Shown: positions 1 to 10,997, counted from the first letter of the stretch. The stretch: 64,000 bases of DNA from Coprinellus micaceus (GCA_951394405.1 OX596336.1:1-64000); one strand, 5' to 3'. Numbers and translations are program-made. The notes: generated by a model not told the origin, from the sequence alone.

Positions 1-161
1 TACCCTAACCCTAACCCTAACCCTAACCCTAACCCTAACCCTAACCCTAACCCTAACCCTAACCCTAACCCTAACCCTAACCCTAACCCTAACCCTAACC
101 CTAACCCTAACCCTAACCCTAACCCTAACCCTAACCCTAACCCTAACCCTAACCTAACCCT
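1..161. repeat. Telomeric repeat array (CCCTAA)n
   Basis: The window starts in about 26 uninterrupted copies of CCCTAA, the C-rich strand of TTAGGG telomeres. One unit near 151-156 lacks a C, just before the array ends. The array places base 1 at a chromosome end, with the centromere towards higher coordinates. Confidence 0.98.
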
Positions 162-993
162 GAAAATGTGGTGTGGTTGGTCAAAAATTGTTGCATAGGC
201 ACTTGGAGAATTGGTGTGGTTGTACGAGTCAACCATTTCAAGTGAGAAATGTGGTGAAAAGGGGAAATATGGTGTGAAATATTAAATGTTACATTTGACT
301 GTCATAATGCACATGAGATACTACACAGCCATTTGCCACTCACAACACTGAAGTGCTGACCATCAATGCCAAAGCTCAATACTGTGAGTGGAATGGATTT
401 GATGGGGAATCACCCACACACAGGGGAGACTATATAGACCATGCACAGCAGTGATGAGTCAGAATAGAGAACAATAGAAAGTTCAAAAATAGAAGGAGGG
501 AGGCAATGTGATAAGCACATGCTGTATACTGCAGTGTGTCACAGCAATAAGCAATGCATCCGGTTCAATACCAGCCTTGCAGCACTCTGACCAAGACCCT
601 TTCTGAACCCTTTTCTCGTATATTCCCCCCTGCTCGTCCCTGGGTTGGACTGGGATCGGGAGAGCTTGGAGGCTCCAGAACCATCCGTGCGAAGGCTTGG
701 CGGTGTTTGGCACGGTGGTATCACACCGGGCTCACCATTCCCAACAGCCTGTGCGATTCAAATGGATCCATCACGTCATTGCCCAACTTGTTTGAGGGAG
801 TATCAGCCTCGACGTCATGTATGCCAACGCCCCCCATCGTGCCTTGGTCAGGTTGTGTGGGACGTGAAAGTGGGTGTGACTCCTGGCCAGTGACTTTATC
901 CCTTTACTTATAGCTTGAGAAAATGTGTTTCCAAGGGGGATGTGCTATGGGGACCGACATGTGACGCTGTCATGGGGCAAATGACCATGCCTT

Positions 994-1147
994 CCAGGGT
1001 GACACCTGGGAGGGGAATGGGAATGATGGTCACCAAGGGTGACACCTGGCTGCGGGAAAGGGACAGGTAGTGGACGTCGCCCAGGGTGACACCTGGGCAA
1101 GGAGGATCCAGGACGAGGAGTGGGGGGCGCCTGGGGTGACACCTGGG
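994..1147. repeat. Minisatellite built on GGGTGACACCTGG
   Basis: Four copies of the core GGGTGACACCTGG occur near 997, 1,037, 1,083 and 1,134, spaced 40-50 bp. The centre GGTG-A-CACC is a 9-base palindrome. Degenerate related units (such as TGGGTGCGAGAGGCTCTGGG and GGGTGCAAGAGGCTCTGGG) continue to about 1,240. Confidence 0.75.
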
Positions 1148-1981
1148 TGCGAGAGGCTCTGGGTATGACTGGTTTCTGGGTCTGCTAGGCTACGATGTTG
1201 CGTGGACACATGGGTGCAAGAGGCTCTGGGACGATGAATGGGCTCAGGGTACGACGCTACAAGGGTCTGCCGGGTTACGTATTCGTGGATGAATGGTCAC
1301 AGATGAGGCTTCGCAAGACCCCTTAGGATCTGCATGGCTGACGGTTTAGATTGGGTCGTTGGGTCTGTGTGGATACGGTTGAATGGGTCCTGTGGTCTGC
1401 ACGGTACGATTTTGTTTACGGCGGGGACCAGATCAGAAGAGTGTTGGCATCTGGTGGTGAGTGTAAGTCTATTGAACCGTGAAGGTACAAGCTGGGCCAA
1501 GGTCTCAAGGGCCGTTCATTGACTGCCAGACGATCTCGACAGCGAGCTCGACCAAAAAATTTACCTGGTCCGTCCGTGCTTGGGTCATATGAATGGGTTT
1601 TGATCTGTCGTACGTCGATAGGGGCCCCCGAGTCCAGGTTTGGAAGTTCACCCCCTCTGTCTGAGCGAACAGATACTGCAGGCTATGTGGGACAGTGGGG
1701 ACAGTACAATGCATGTTTCTTCAGAGTGTGGTCCAGCAGCGGAACTGCAGCAGCTGAGAAGGGACATGATAAAAGGCAGTGGGACACAAGTGGGATGGGA
1801 CCGAATGAGGTTGACAAGGTTATAATTCAAGTGGATGTAGAAGTCGTTGAAATAGTGAAGCGACTCAGAGATCTTTGTAGAGGAGCATAACCCGCCTCTG
1901 GGACATAGCCAAATGTATCAGGACCTAGGCGCCTGTCAGCGACAAGGGATGATAGTTTAGGCTGGATGGGAGTGGGGCATA

Positions 1982-2171
1982 GCCTCTGAAGCGCCCCCGT
2001 GTGGCTTACCTTGGGATAGATATCTCAACAGTGCAAGCTGGGTGGGACAATTGCTGAGAATAAGTTGTTTTGATACTATGTTGTTGAGTGAGATGGGAAG
2101 GCCTCTGGAGCAGCTGTGTGGATTACCTTGGGATAGATATCTCGATGGCACAAGCCGGGTGGGACAATCGC
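1982..2171 (+). repeat. Two direct repeats of about 72 bp
   Basis: Copies at 1,982-2,054 and 2,101-2,171 share the core TACCTTGGGATAGATATCTC and the end GGGTGGGACAAT, with scattered substitutions. They are separated by 46 bp. Repeat units of this kind are usual in subtelomeres; no coding role is seen. Confidence 0.75.
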
Positions 2172-2283
2172 AGTGGGTCACGCACGGTGCTGAGTAAGCG
2201 GGAGTTTCAATGGGGCTGCTCCATTCCAAACACTACTTGGGGGTTGGTGGCCGGTTGTGGCCTTGTACCAACCTTAGAAGAAT

Positions 2284-2310
2284 ACACACACACACACACA
2301 CACACACACA
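2284..2310. repeat. (AC)13 microsatellite
   Basis: Uninterrupted AC dinucleotide run of 27 bases. Confidence 0.95.
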
Positions 2311-2611
2311 GTCCCTGTTGCCATAGACATGTGCATTGTATTCCAACACACCCCCTCAATACAATGTCTCAAGGTGATTCAAGAGTGAGAGCACAATGGA
2401 GGTGTAGGTGGTGGTGGTGGCATTGAACATGGTAGGAGTGAGGTGTAAGGGCTTTTGGAACAAATTGGTAGTTGTGTTGTTTGGAATAGAGGAGTTGGTT
2501 TGATTTAAAGTCACAAACTGTTGTTCTGCTTATAGTCATTCAGGAATGTCTTGGTCGATAGTTCCATTATGCTTGGCTGTGTGATTGATTATTCCTTGTG
2601 GGCATTGACTG

Positions 2612-2926
2612 GTGACTGATAAATACCCACTTCCATTTGGCATCCCAATCGTGCCCATCACGCCCATCAAGACAACCTTGGAGTGTGACAGCAAGCCTTG
2701 TGTGAGAATGCAGATTCCATTATGCCTAGCCTGGACAGTGAGGATCCACAAGTTGCAAGGCCTGACTCTCCAGAAGGTGAAACTTGGCCTTGGGAAAAAG
2801 GAATTCTCTACTGGACTCATTTTCATAGGCCTTTTGCATGTCAAGAGGTTGGATGTCCTTCTTATTGTGGATAGCTTGGACTATTCTCACTCTGTCAATT
2901 TGACTTCAAACTGTATGTATTCGACT
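2612..2926 (+). pseudogene. PIF1-like (Helitron-type) helicase C-terminal relic
   Basis: This open frame of about 105 codons matches the last part of PIF1-like helicases, including Helitron helicases. It has a proline-rich 'IPIVPITPIK' stretch, then 'RMQIPLCLAW', then 'IHKLQGLTLQKV' (the family's IHKSQG motif with S changed to L), then 'LGKKEFSTGL' and 'VKRLDVLLI'. There is no ATG; the frame starts at a GTG and stop codons lie just upstream, so the Walker A half is missing. It is read as a decayed fragment of a Helitron or telomere-linked PIF1 gene. The family match is from remembered motifs; a protein search would settle it. Confidence 0.7.
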
Positions 2927-3005
2927 TGACTGCACAATTCCAATTTGGCCTTGAATTTGCACATCAGCACTAGGCTGATATAATACCATGCAATTTATAT
3001 ATACA

Positions 3006-6000
3006 CTATTCCATACCATTACTGACCCATGCCAGAACAGCCATGCTAGCAGTATGGTGGTCTGGATGTGGGGTTGATAGCCAAGTAATGTAGTCCTGGA
3101 GTGTGCTCCACTGTGCACCCATTGCTTGCATGAGCTTTGCTCGCCTGTCTTCATACACCCAAAGTGCAGACAGCATTGGCAACACAATGTCGCGTCGCTT
3201 GCACTTCTTCTTCCCAATTTCCAGTGGATCATGAAGCAAGTCAGAACCATAAGACACAATATGACATGTGTAGCATGGCCCTGACCAGCCATCAGGGTAT
3301 TCTATCTTCTTCTGAATTGTCTTGAAGACATTTGTGTATGGGCGGAGATGCGGGCAGTTATATGGGCCATGTTCAGCATCTTGACGGAAGATGTAGCAGG
3401 CACCACATGTTGTACTGGTTGTTGGCTTCAAAACACGCAAGTACTGAATGAGCTTGTCTTCCTTAAGAGCACGGGCTGCAGAACTGAGCTCTTGTGCAGC
3501 CTGAGTTCCACTCTGGAACACTTTGTTGATCTGTTCTTTGGCCTGGACATGGTCCATATCCCAATGCTGGATGTCCTCTATCAACACTGGATTTTCTTCG
3601 CCCTCCACTGCGTCTGGTGGTGGTTGTCGATACATCTGCCTGCCAGCTTTACCTGAAGTTAGTGAGGATAGATTATGAAGATGCCTGGTCACATACTGAA
3701 GGAACATGGATCGCACACTATGTTTGGCCAAGGTAGTTGAAGGCAGTGTATTGGATGTCCATCCATGACTTCACTTGAGTTGTACCTGAAACATGTCTTG
3801 GGCCACGCTTCGGCTGGTGATGTTGTAACACATGTCATTTGACTTGCACCAACAAGGTGACCAGTCGAATTCTTGCCGCCCCTTGCTTTCCCATTTGGAA
3901 GGATACAACACCATGCCTCCATCCCATCACGACCTGCACGCCCAGATTGCTGGTTAAAGATGACCATGTCTGGTGGGGTTCCAACATGGATGGTGAGACG
4001 AACATGACCATAGTCATTTCCTGCAGCGAGGGCACTAGTGCACACCAAGCCCTTCTTGTTACCAGAAATCCAACTATCCATCCTTCCTTGGCGTACAGCA
4101 TCACTTGCAGGCCAAGAGTTCGAGTTGGCATGGTAGAAGTCGAGTTGGAGGTGTTCAGAGATGGTGTGGCCAGTTTCTAGATAGTTGACGAATATAAGAT
4201 ATCGGTCGTCTTCGTTCCACTCCAGCACAGTTGTGCAGTGTTGAATTGTGGTTTCAATAACCCGTATGCTTTCACCTATTGGAAGGTCCTTGTCCAGCAG
4301 CTTGTAACGCAACTCAGGACGCAATGTGGGTGCTGAAATGGTGAGTGGATTGACCAGAACCATTTGTTGGGAGAGGTAGTCACGTGCAGGCTGGGGCAGG
4401 GTAGCTGAAAGAAGGACAAATTGAACAGGGAATGCGCAACGAAGCTCCCAAGGATTGGCCATGGCGTGTTTGCGGAAATCAACATCTGTGAAGTAGTAGT
4501 GGCATTCGTCGAAAACATAACGGGCGATTGTGTGTCTTGCTTGAACCTCACTAATGGCCTTGCGCCAATGTGGATAGCGTACAATGTCGGATGTCACAAG
4601 GATGATGTTGGTGTTGCCTTGTAATGTTGGCGCCTTTGCTCCTTCGAAGTGTTCGAAAGGGATGCTGAGTTGCTGTAGTCGCCGCTTCCAGTCGTCAAGT
4701 AAGGAGAGCAGGGGAATCACAATGACTGTTACTGCTGATTCCAGTAGTGAAGGAAGGTAGGCAATGACGGACTTTCCAACACCAGTTGGAAGTGCAACGA
4801 TCACATCCTGTTCTAGAGAGAGCAAAGCCTTGATGGCAGACCTTTGTTCTGGTGAGCGCCACTTTGCATCCTGGCCCAATAGTTTACGCAGCTCTGTGAG
4901 TGCACTGTGGGTGTTTGGTATGCTTGAAGTTATCCTAGCCCGTTTTGCTGGCACTGCAGACAAGAAGTCAGATGGGCGCTTATTGTTGGTTAAAGGCCTT
5001 GAGGGTAATGGTGGTGGCATGGAGATTGGTGGAGGGTTGGTTTCGGTAGGGGATATTATGGGTTGATCAACTTGCATGGGTTCAAAGTCCATGGGTTGGA
5101 ATGGGGCTGGACTATTGATGCTATGTGTTGCACCTACTTCTATTCAGCCCTAGGACCAAAAGTATAGTGTGAGAGCAAAGTGCATACCCTTTATTGCCTT
5201 AACTTCATTTTCCAGGGCATTAATCTTGGTAAGAAGTACTTGCTGCTGAGCTTCTGATGTTTCCTTCATTTCCTTCAACATTGATAACACTGGTGAAAGG
5301 TTGATGGTTGGAGGTTGTGGGTACACAAGGGGCATGGAATAGGAGCTGGGTTGTGACTGGGGTGCTTCGATAACAAAGTCTTCCATCTTCACCTTATGGT
5401 AAGGCAAGGAGAGGCCACCAGGTGGGATGTTGAATGCCTTCTGGTATTCTGTGCTTGCATCAAGGTAGAGGGTTATCATGTCTTCAGATAAACCTGCTAT
5501 GCTGTCATGGTCAAGACCATATACCCTTCGTTCTGTTGATACAGAATGTCCACTCTGCAGTGCATGTATACCACTCATGACTTCCTGCTCCATCTGTGCA
5601 TTGATTGCCCCTTTACACTTGTGCTGCTTGAATGCAATGTTGATGTGCCGGTAAGGACTAATGGTCATCGCCCATCCAAGGATTATTGCTGTGATTTGAC
5701 CCATGCGTTTACTGACCCAGCTGCTGTCGAACTCTTTTCCAAAGTCCATGAATAGCATCTCGCTATACTTCATGGCGATTTCAGGTTCATCTGGCCACAC
5801 CTCCTTTGCAAAAAACTAGTGCATAAAGTCAAGCAATGATAAATTAACCTTGTGGAAATGACTTACTATGGCCAAAGGTCGTGCAAATGTATGAATCTGG
5901 ATGATCAGATCTTGCTCAAATCCACTGAACCCATGTGGAATCATCTTGTCCATCTGCTGGTTGTTCGAGTTCTTGGTGTATTGGCGGATCAAGGCAAGGT

Positions 6001-8326
6001 AGTGACCAACACCCATTACGTTTCGTATCCGCGTATTCCGGTTACGCATCAGAGTGGAGACCAGTTCAGTCATCCGGATGGGTGCCCCACTCTTCATTTC
6101 TGCACCCAACAAAGTGTAAAGCTCCAGTTCAGCCAGACTTTGAAGCCATTTCTTGATTTGATGTTGATTAAGCACCCAATTCCCTGATGCATCCTTGGTC
6201 ATGAACAGTTGGAAAAGTTGTGGATTGCTGAAGATGGCGTTCCCGAGGTCATTCATCTGAGACTTGAAGGGGTTGTGATCATCATCCAAGAAACAGTAGC
6301 CAGGCTTTGTAGAGGAGAGGTTGTCAGAGAGAACACCATACATGGCATGTAACTTGAGTCCAAGCAAGATTTTGTTCTCCCACAGGTGAATGGCCTTGTT
6401 CTGAAGTAGAGTGTAGATCTCCTGAAGCTTCTGCACTGAAATGGGATGTCCGTCAAACCGCATTTCGTCAAAGTCGCCTTTACGTCTGTTGGGAAAGATG
6501 ACCTTGGGGAAGCTGAGGGTGGACATGGCAATGGTGCTGGCATATTTCTGAAGTGAGAAGAGGTCCCCAAATGTCGTCATTCCGTCACTCTTCGTAAACT
6601 CCTGCAAGGTTTGCAGTTGTGTACGCTCGGAGATTTCTGGAGACTTGGCCATGCGTTGGTGGAGTTCTGTTAGGGCGACCAGCTGGATGCTCCTGGAAAG
6701 CTGGGAAATAGTACGTGTGACATCTTTTGGATGAGCGAATTCACCCGTCTCGCGTAGAGTGAAAAGGCCTAGGAAAGAGATGGTAGGATCTGGAAAAGAA
6801 CCATTGATGCTGGAAGGCCATTCCTTGAGCCAGAGCTTGGAGAGTACCCTGTGAAGTGCCTTCTGTGACTTGTTGGCATTCAGCTTGCGGATTGCTTTAC
6901 GGAGTGACTTGGTTGTGGTGAACTTGAATTTATCGAGTTGTGGGCGAAGGAGTGCAGCTATCAAGTGAATGACTGGTACTGCGTATTCTTTGATTGTATT
7001 GCTGTGCTGGTGGTGAAGATGCAATGGTGTGTGATTGGTCCTGTGTTCAAGGGGAATGAGTGTACACATACTTATTCACCAGATTAAACTTACTCATGGT
7101 CAGGATTGCTGCTATTCAATTTTTGCAGAGTCTGACGGCTGGTGCCCTTGATGAGGTCGGATGCAGCCAACATGTATTCAAGAACAAGTGGTTTCACCCA
7201 GGCCAGATCACCATCTGGCTTGGGCATGGAGACCAGGTCGCAGAGTGGTTGAGGGTCCTGGCCTTCTGTGAGGGTGTGCCACTGTGTACGCATCAGCCAA
7301 GGGCTAACATAGCGGGCATTGGCTGGTGCACGTGTCTTCTCCATCACCATGTTGACGGCTTCTGCAAACTTCTTCTTCCATTCACCCACTGCACCATCGT
7401 TGTCGTCATCCATGTACACCTCTTCACCCATATCCATTGTTGCTGGTCGCACACGTAACTTGGTCTTGGTTACTGCCCTGTTGAAGCACTGGGTATACAC
7501 ATTAGCTTGAGGCTCCAGGTTGTCTGCCTTGTGGTCAGAGCGAATGTGACGCTTTATGTAGCCTTCAGTTCCAGCTACAGGGCATGCTGGGCAACCAAAT
7601 TCCTGGTCCATTCTGACCCCTCCAAACTGGTCATATACCATATCTTGAGTTGGTATCACCACTGGGTATGTGTCTTCTATGCCCTGGTTGTCAATGACCT
7701 TGTCAAGGGCAGTACGGACTTTGGAGTCCAATCGAACACCATGGGCTGAACGCAAGTGCTCTGCAACATTCTTAGCATGATACAGCTGCATGCACACACT
7801 GCAGCTGAAGAGCCTCAGGCGTTCATTGACTGCCAAGTTGAACTTGTTGAGCCATGGAGAGGTAGCCATATAGAGTGGTGCAGCTTCATACACATGCTCT
7901 GGGCTTTCCTTCATGTGAGGTTGAGTGGACCTCAGATAAGGTGGTCAGGAAATAATACAACATACCTCGCATTCAAGCAAATGACAAAGTTGGTCAACCT
8001 CAGACTGAAAGACATAGTCACAGGTAGGACATTTTGTGGCCTGGCAAATTTTATATCAGGTTTGTCCAACCTCATATAATGTGGACAAGGAAATAGTACA
8101 ACACACCTGACACTCCAGCAAATGACTGAGCTGGTCATCCTCAGACAAGAAGATATGGTCACAGGTAGGGCATATTGGGCCCTAGCATGGAAGATATCAG
8201 GTTGGGCTGACCTCATATAATGCCCAGCAGCAGCACTTACCACTTCTTCAGCCTACAATAATTCAATACAAAGTTAGCAAAGTCTTCAACAGAAATGGCT
8301 GAAGCACTCACATCTGGCTGGGCCAT
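3006..8326 (-). CDS. Telomere-linked RecQ-like DNA helicase with N-terminal zinc fingers
   Basis: Nine exons on the minus strand (8326-8312, 8252-8241, 8181-8107, 8040-7966, 7908-7094, 7040-5867, 5815-5188, 5139-3697, 3652-3006) join in phase into 1,627 codons; introns are 44-66 nt. Order of parts: two C2HC finger exons (residues 10-59), two further C2H2-like modules (about 95-200, resembling OrsD/DUF3505 proteins), a long middle region seen in subtelomeric helicases of Agaricomycetes, then the ATPase core. The core shows Walker A 'LPTGVGKS' (about 1,050), 'DECH' in place of the usual RecQ DEAH (about 1,142), 'LLSATLP' and 'QQSGRAGRDG' (about 1,330). A Cys-rich tail follows ('CDPC', 'CGAC', 'CYTC'). 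Its nearness to the telomere and orientation match telomere-linked RecQ genes, whose role is thought to be telomere maintenance or recombination. The ATG at 8,326 and the two smallest exons are the least certain parts. Confidence 0.85.
7966..8240 (-). repeat. Tandemly duplicated intron-plus-zinc-finger-exon unit
   Basis: Two 141-bp units each hold one intron and one 75-nt phase-0 exon (8,181-8,107 and 8,040-7,966). Each exon encodes 25 residues with the pattern C-x2-C-x12-H-x4-C, reading CPTCD at the start and HLLEC at the end. The introns are alike too, sharing the 5' part GT(A/G)TGTTGTA(C/T)TATTTCCT and an ATATGAGGT...ACCTGATAT inverted pair. Confidence 0.8.
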
Positions 8327-8893
8327 AGACTGGGGTTAGGTTTATATGAGTCCAAACCAACCTGATATAATAGGGGCCACATATCACTCACAACCTGGCC
8401 AGGTGAATGTGAGATGGGGTTGGTTGGGGGTTTGGGTGGCTCATTACTTACATTCTGGACAGAAGTCTAGCCAACAGAGTGCTGGGTTAATAGAGGGTAA
8501 AAAAAAAGATAAGGTGGCACCACTTACAGTGGCAGCAGACATCTGTGATGAGCTGGCATCAGATTCAAGCCCCCAAATGCCCAAGATCACTCACATTTGC
8601 TAGGATTCAGATGAATGCTGCTGACATGGATCAGAATCACCCCCCTAATGGACAGAAATGAAGGGACAATACCTAAGAACAGTGGCAGGAGGTGGTGGTG
8701 GTAGAGGCAGAAGCAGGACAGGCAGCAGATTCCCACCATCAGTCCTAGCTGATCCTGGGAATGTGGTCATGTGATGCCCAACCTCCATGACATTTCTGCT
8801 TTGCTGGCACTCCTCTTTTCCTCCTCCACCATGTTGGATGTGTTTCTGGCTACTAGGCTGGGGCATTGAAGCTTGGTAGGCTATGGGGATCAC

Positions 8894-9187
8894 CTACTGT
8901 CCAGTAATAGCCCAGTTTGCACTTTCAGTACCCACTACCACCTTCCTGCTGATGGATCTCCTCCTGTATTCCAGCCAGGGGAGTGAAGTCAGGAGTGCAT
9001 CTGGTTTGGGGACCATCTTGCCTTCAAAGGTCAGTCTGGTGCAGTAGCCCCTGCCTTCAATGGCAAATAGCCTGGTATCTATCCAAAGTCTTCCTTTTCC
9101 TAGGCTGATCAGGGTGGTATCAATAGGAGCTGGCTCAGGGGGTTTCATTTGGGACTGGGGGACTTCATTTGGGACTGGGGATTTCAA
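8894..9187 (-). other. Open frame upstream of the helicase gene, possible extra 5' exon
   Basis: A 97-codon frame on the same strand as the helicase starts with a proline-rich segment made by a roughly 21-bp repeat (CATTTGGGACTGGGG twice) and goes on with non-repetitive sequence rich in K, R, L and W. I recognise no family. It lies 570 bp upstream of the helicase start. Several short segments between donor and acceptor consensus sites lie in between, so it could be an upstream exon or a chance frame. Confidence 0.2.
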
Positions 9188-9480
9188 GTCAGATGTCTAT
9201 AGATGACCAGAACATTTCCCTGCATGTGGTGTAATTGCCCATCCTAGGGGGTGTAACCTGGCCTCTGTATGACTATGACTCAAATTTATATGAGGTTCAT
9301 TTGGCCTCATATAATTTCTGGGGGGACTTGGGGGATTTCAAATAGCCTGGCCTTATATGAGGTCAGCTTGCATTCATAGTTTCTTTGGATGGTCTTGGGG
9401 GCTACTGGGTGACTTGGTGACTATCAGGACTGGCCATCCTCATAGTCACTGGCTCACTTGGTCTTGACTTGGGTACACCT

Positions 9481-9830
9481 GTGTGTAGGGTGGGTTGACT
9501 ATAAGTAAAGTATACCAGTCTCTGACTGTTGAGACTTCACTTGGGTCTGACCTGCCAGATAGTAGGTGTACTTGGGTACTGGGTTTCACCAGTGTGTAGG
9601 GTGGGCTGACTTCAAGTCAAGTGTACCAGTCTCTGACTGTTGAGACTTTATATGAGGTCTGGCCTACCTGATAGCAGGTAGACTTGGGTGGTGGGTTTCA
9701 ACCTGGGTCACACCAGTGTGTAGGATGGGCTGACTTCAAGTCAGGTGTACCAGTCTCTGACTGTTGAGACTTGATATGAGGTCTGGCCTACCTGATAGCA
9801 GGTAGACTTGGGTTGTGTACCAGTCACACT
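9481..9830. repeat. Tandem minisatellite, period 111-124 bp
   Basis: Three units begin at 9,481, 9,592 and 9,716 with GTGTGTAGG(G/A)TGGG. Each contains ACCAGTCTCTGACTGTTGAG, and the later two contain CTGATAGCAGGTAGACTTGG. Units two and three also carry a TATATGAGG/GATATGAGG palindrome half. No frame across them looks coding. Confidence 0.8.
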
Positions 9831-10219
9831 TGATATTGAGTCAGTCTGACTGTATATTGGACTTCCCATAACTAGTGAGGGCTTCACTGACTTTGGGTTG
9901 AGTCTTTATATAAGGTTGGGCCAAATTAATATAAGGTGGACTGGGAATAGTGGGAACTGGGGGTGTGGGTTGGATACTGGGATTCATTTCCAAGTCAACC
10001 TGCACCCACAGCAGGGTTATACCTGGGTATACCCATGTGTAACCTGCTGTGGATGCTGGTTGACCTGGTAGTGGTCCTGGATAATTCCCAGTTTAGGGTG
10101 GGTCTACTGTACTTGGCCCAGGACTGGGTCTGTACCTGGCTTTTGGCCCACTGTACTTGGCCTTGCTGTACTTGGCCCCCGTGGGAACGGGGACTTAGTG
10201 CATTTCCATTATTTTGGCA

Positions 10220-10311
10220 GGGGGGAATCTGTACTTGGCAGCCAAGTACACCAATGAGATAGTAAGGGGGGAATCTGTACTTGGCAGCCAAGTACACCAA
10301 TGAGATAGTAA
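10220..10311. repeat. 46-bp exact tandem duplication containing a palindrome
   Basis: Two identical 46-bp units run from 10,220 and 10,266. Each contains a perfect palindrome with arms TGTACTTGGC and GCCAAGTACA around a single A. The half-site GTACTTGGCC is scattered through the preceding 200 bp. The pair sits at the edge where CpG-poor subtelomere gives way to CpG-rich DNA. Confidence 0.9.
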
Positions 10312-10926
10312 GGCAACAATAGATTGTCGACTGGCGGAACAAATTCCGCCCCTCCAACCTCGACTCCGGTAGATTATCCTCTCGTAACCGGCCCTCGACT
10401 TCCATGCGTGAAGCGTACGTGTGGAACGGCGGTCTCCGAATGCGTTGGTGACGGGACGTTGCGCGAGAGTGATCGACTGACTGCCTGTGCCCTTCCCTGT
10501 CGTTCAGTGGGCTCGATTCTTTCTACCAACGATTGCCCGTTCTCCCACTTGTCCTTGCTGGGTCGTTCCTTCTGGAGGCACCGATCCGTATCTCTAGGCC
10601 TCTGATCTCTCGTCCTTTGGACTCGCGCTTCCATATCCAGCCTGCCTCTTCCACAAATTAGCTGGCGTGAGATGTACACCCGGCAATCCCACGTCGGTGT
10701 TCTACACCGTTCGTAGATAAAGGGATGGTGTTGCATCTCCCTTTCGAACCACATGTTCGGACCCTCGGACACATCCATCAGACACCCGCCGGGGCCTAAC
10801 ATCCACCCACACGCCAGAAATCAGCCACCCAAACTGCCCAGAAGCGCCCGCACACGAGCTCCGGCCGTCCTATAGGGGGCTGGCGCCTGTGGCTATATAT
10901 AGCACTATAGGCGCTCGGCTCCCAAG

Positions 10927-10997
10927 GGCGCTATGGCCCAGCGGTTGTGTGTCCTGGGTCTGTGCAGTCGTTAGCGGGTTCGAATCCAGGGTAAGAC
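10927..10997 (+). repeat. tRNA-related element (SINE head or tRNA pseudogene)
   Basis: A box A match, TGGCCCAGCGG (10,934-10,944), and a perfect box B, GGTTCGAATCC (10,977-10,987), are 32 bp apart, the layout of a pol III internal promoter. The flanking bases do not fold as a tRNA: the acceptor stem fails and the T stem pairs at only three of five positions. It is therefore read as the head of a SINE or a decayed tRNA. Confidence 0.5.

Larger units (their letters stand above)
162..2611. other. Telomere-proximal subtelomere without a callable gene
   Basis: Open frames here are short and show no family signature. The stretch holds a minisatellite (994-1,147), a pair of direct repeats (1,982-2,171) and an AC microsatellite (2,284-2,310). 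A frame at 645-893 has a few Cys and His residues but no ATG and no recognised domain, so it is not called. Confidence 0.6.
8051..9936. repeat. Dispersed 26-30 bp palindromes, consensus TTATATGAGG-N7-9-CCTGATATAA
   Basis: Copies lie at 8,051-8,079, 8,193-8,220, 8,342-8,370, 9,286-9,314, 9,648-9,674 and 9,773-9,798, with a half copy at 9,353-9,362 and a degenerate one at 9,906-9,936. The copy at 9,286-9,314 has perfect 10-bp arms around a 9-base centre. Two copies lie inside helicase introns; the rest lie upstream of the gene. Confidence 0.75.

Noticed and set aside
645..893. Frame with several Cys and His residues ('CPTCLREYQPRRHVC'), perhaps a small zinc-binding protein
   Set aside because: No ATG, no recognised finger spacing, and it lies in repeat-rich subtelomere; coding cannot be supported.
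2281..2312. CRISPR-like or regulatory array
   Set aside because: It is a simple AC microsatellite with no spacer structure, and the organism is a fungus.
10927..10997. Functional tRNA gene on the plus strand
   Set aside because: Boxes A and B are present, but the acceptor stem does not pair and the T stem is poor, so it is listed only as a tRNA-related repeat.
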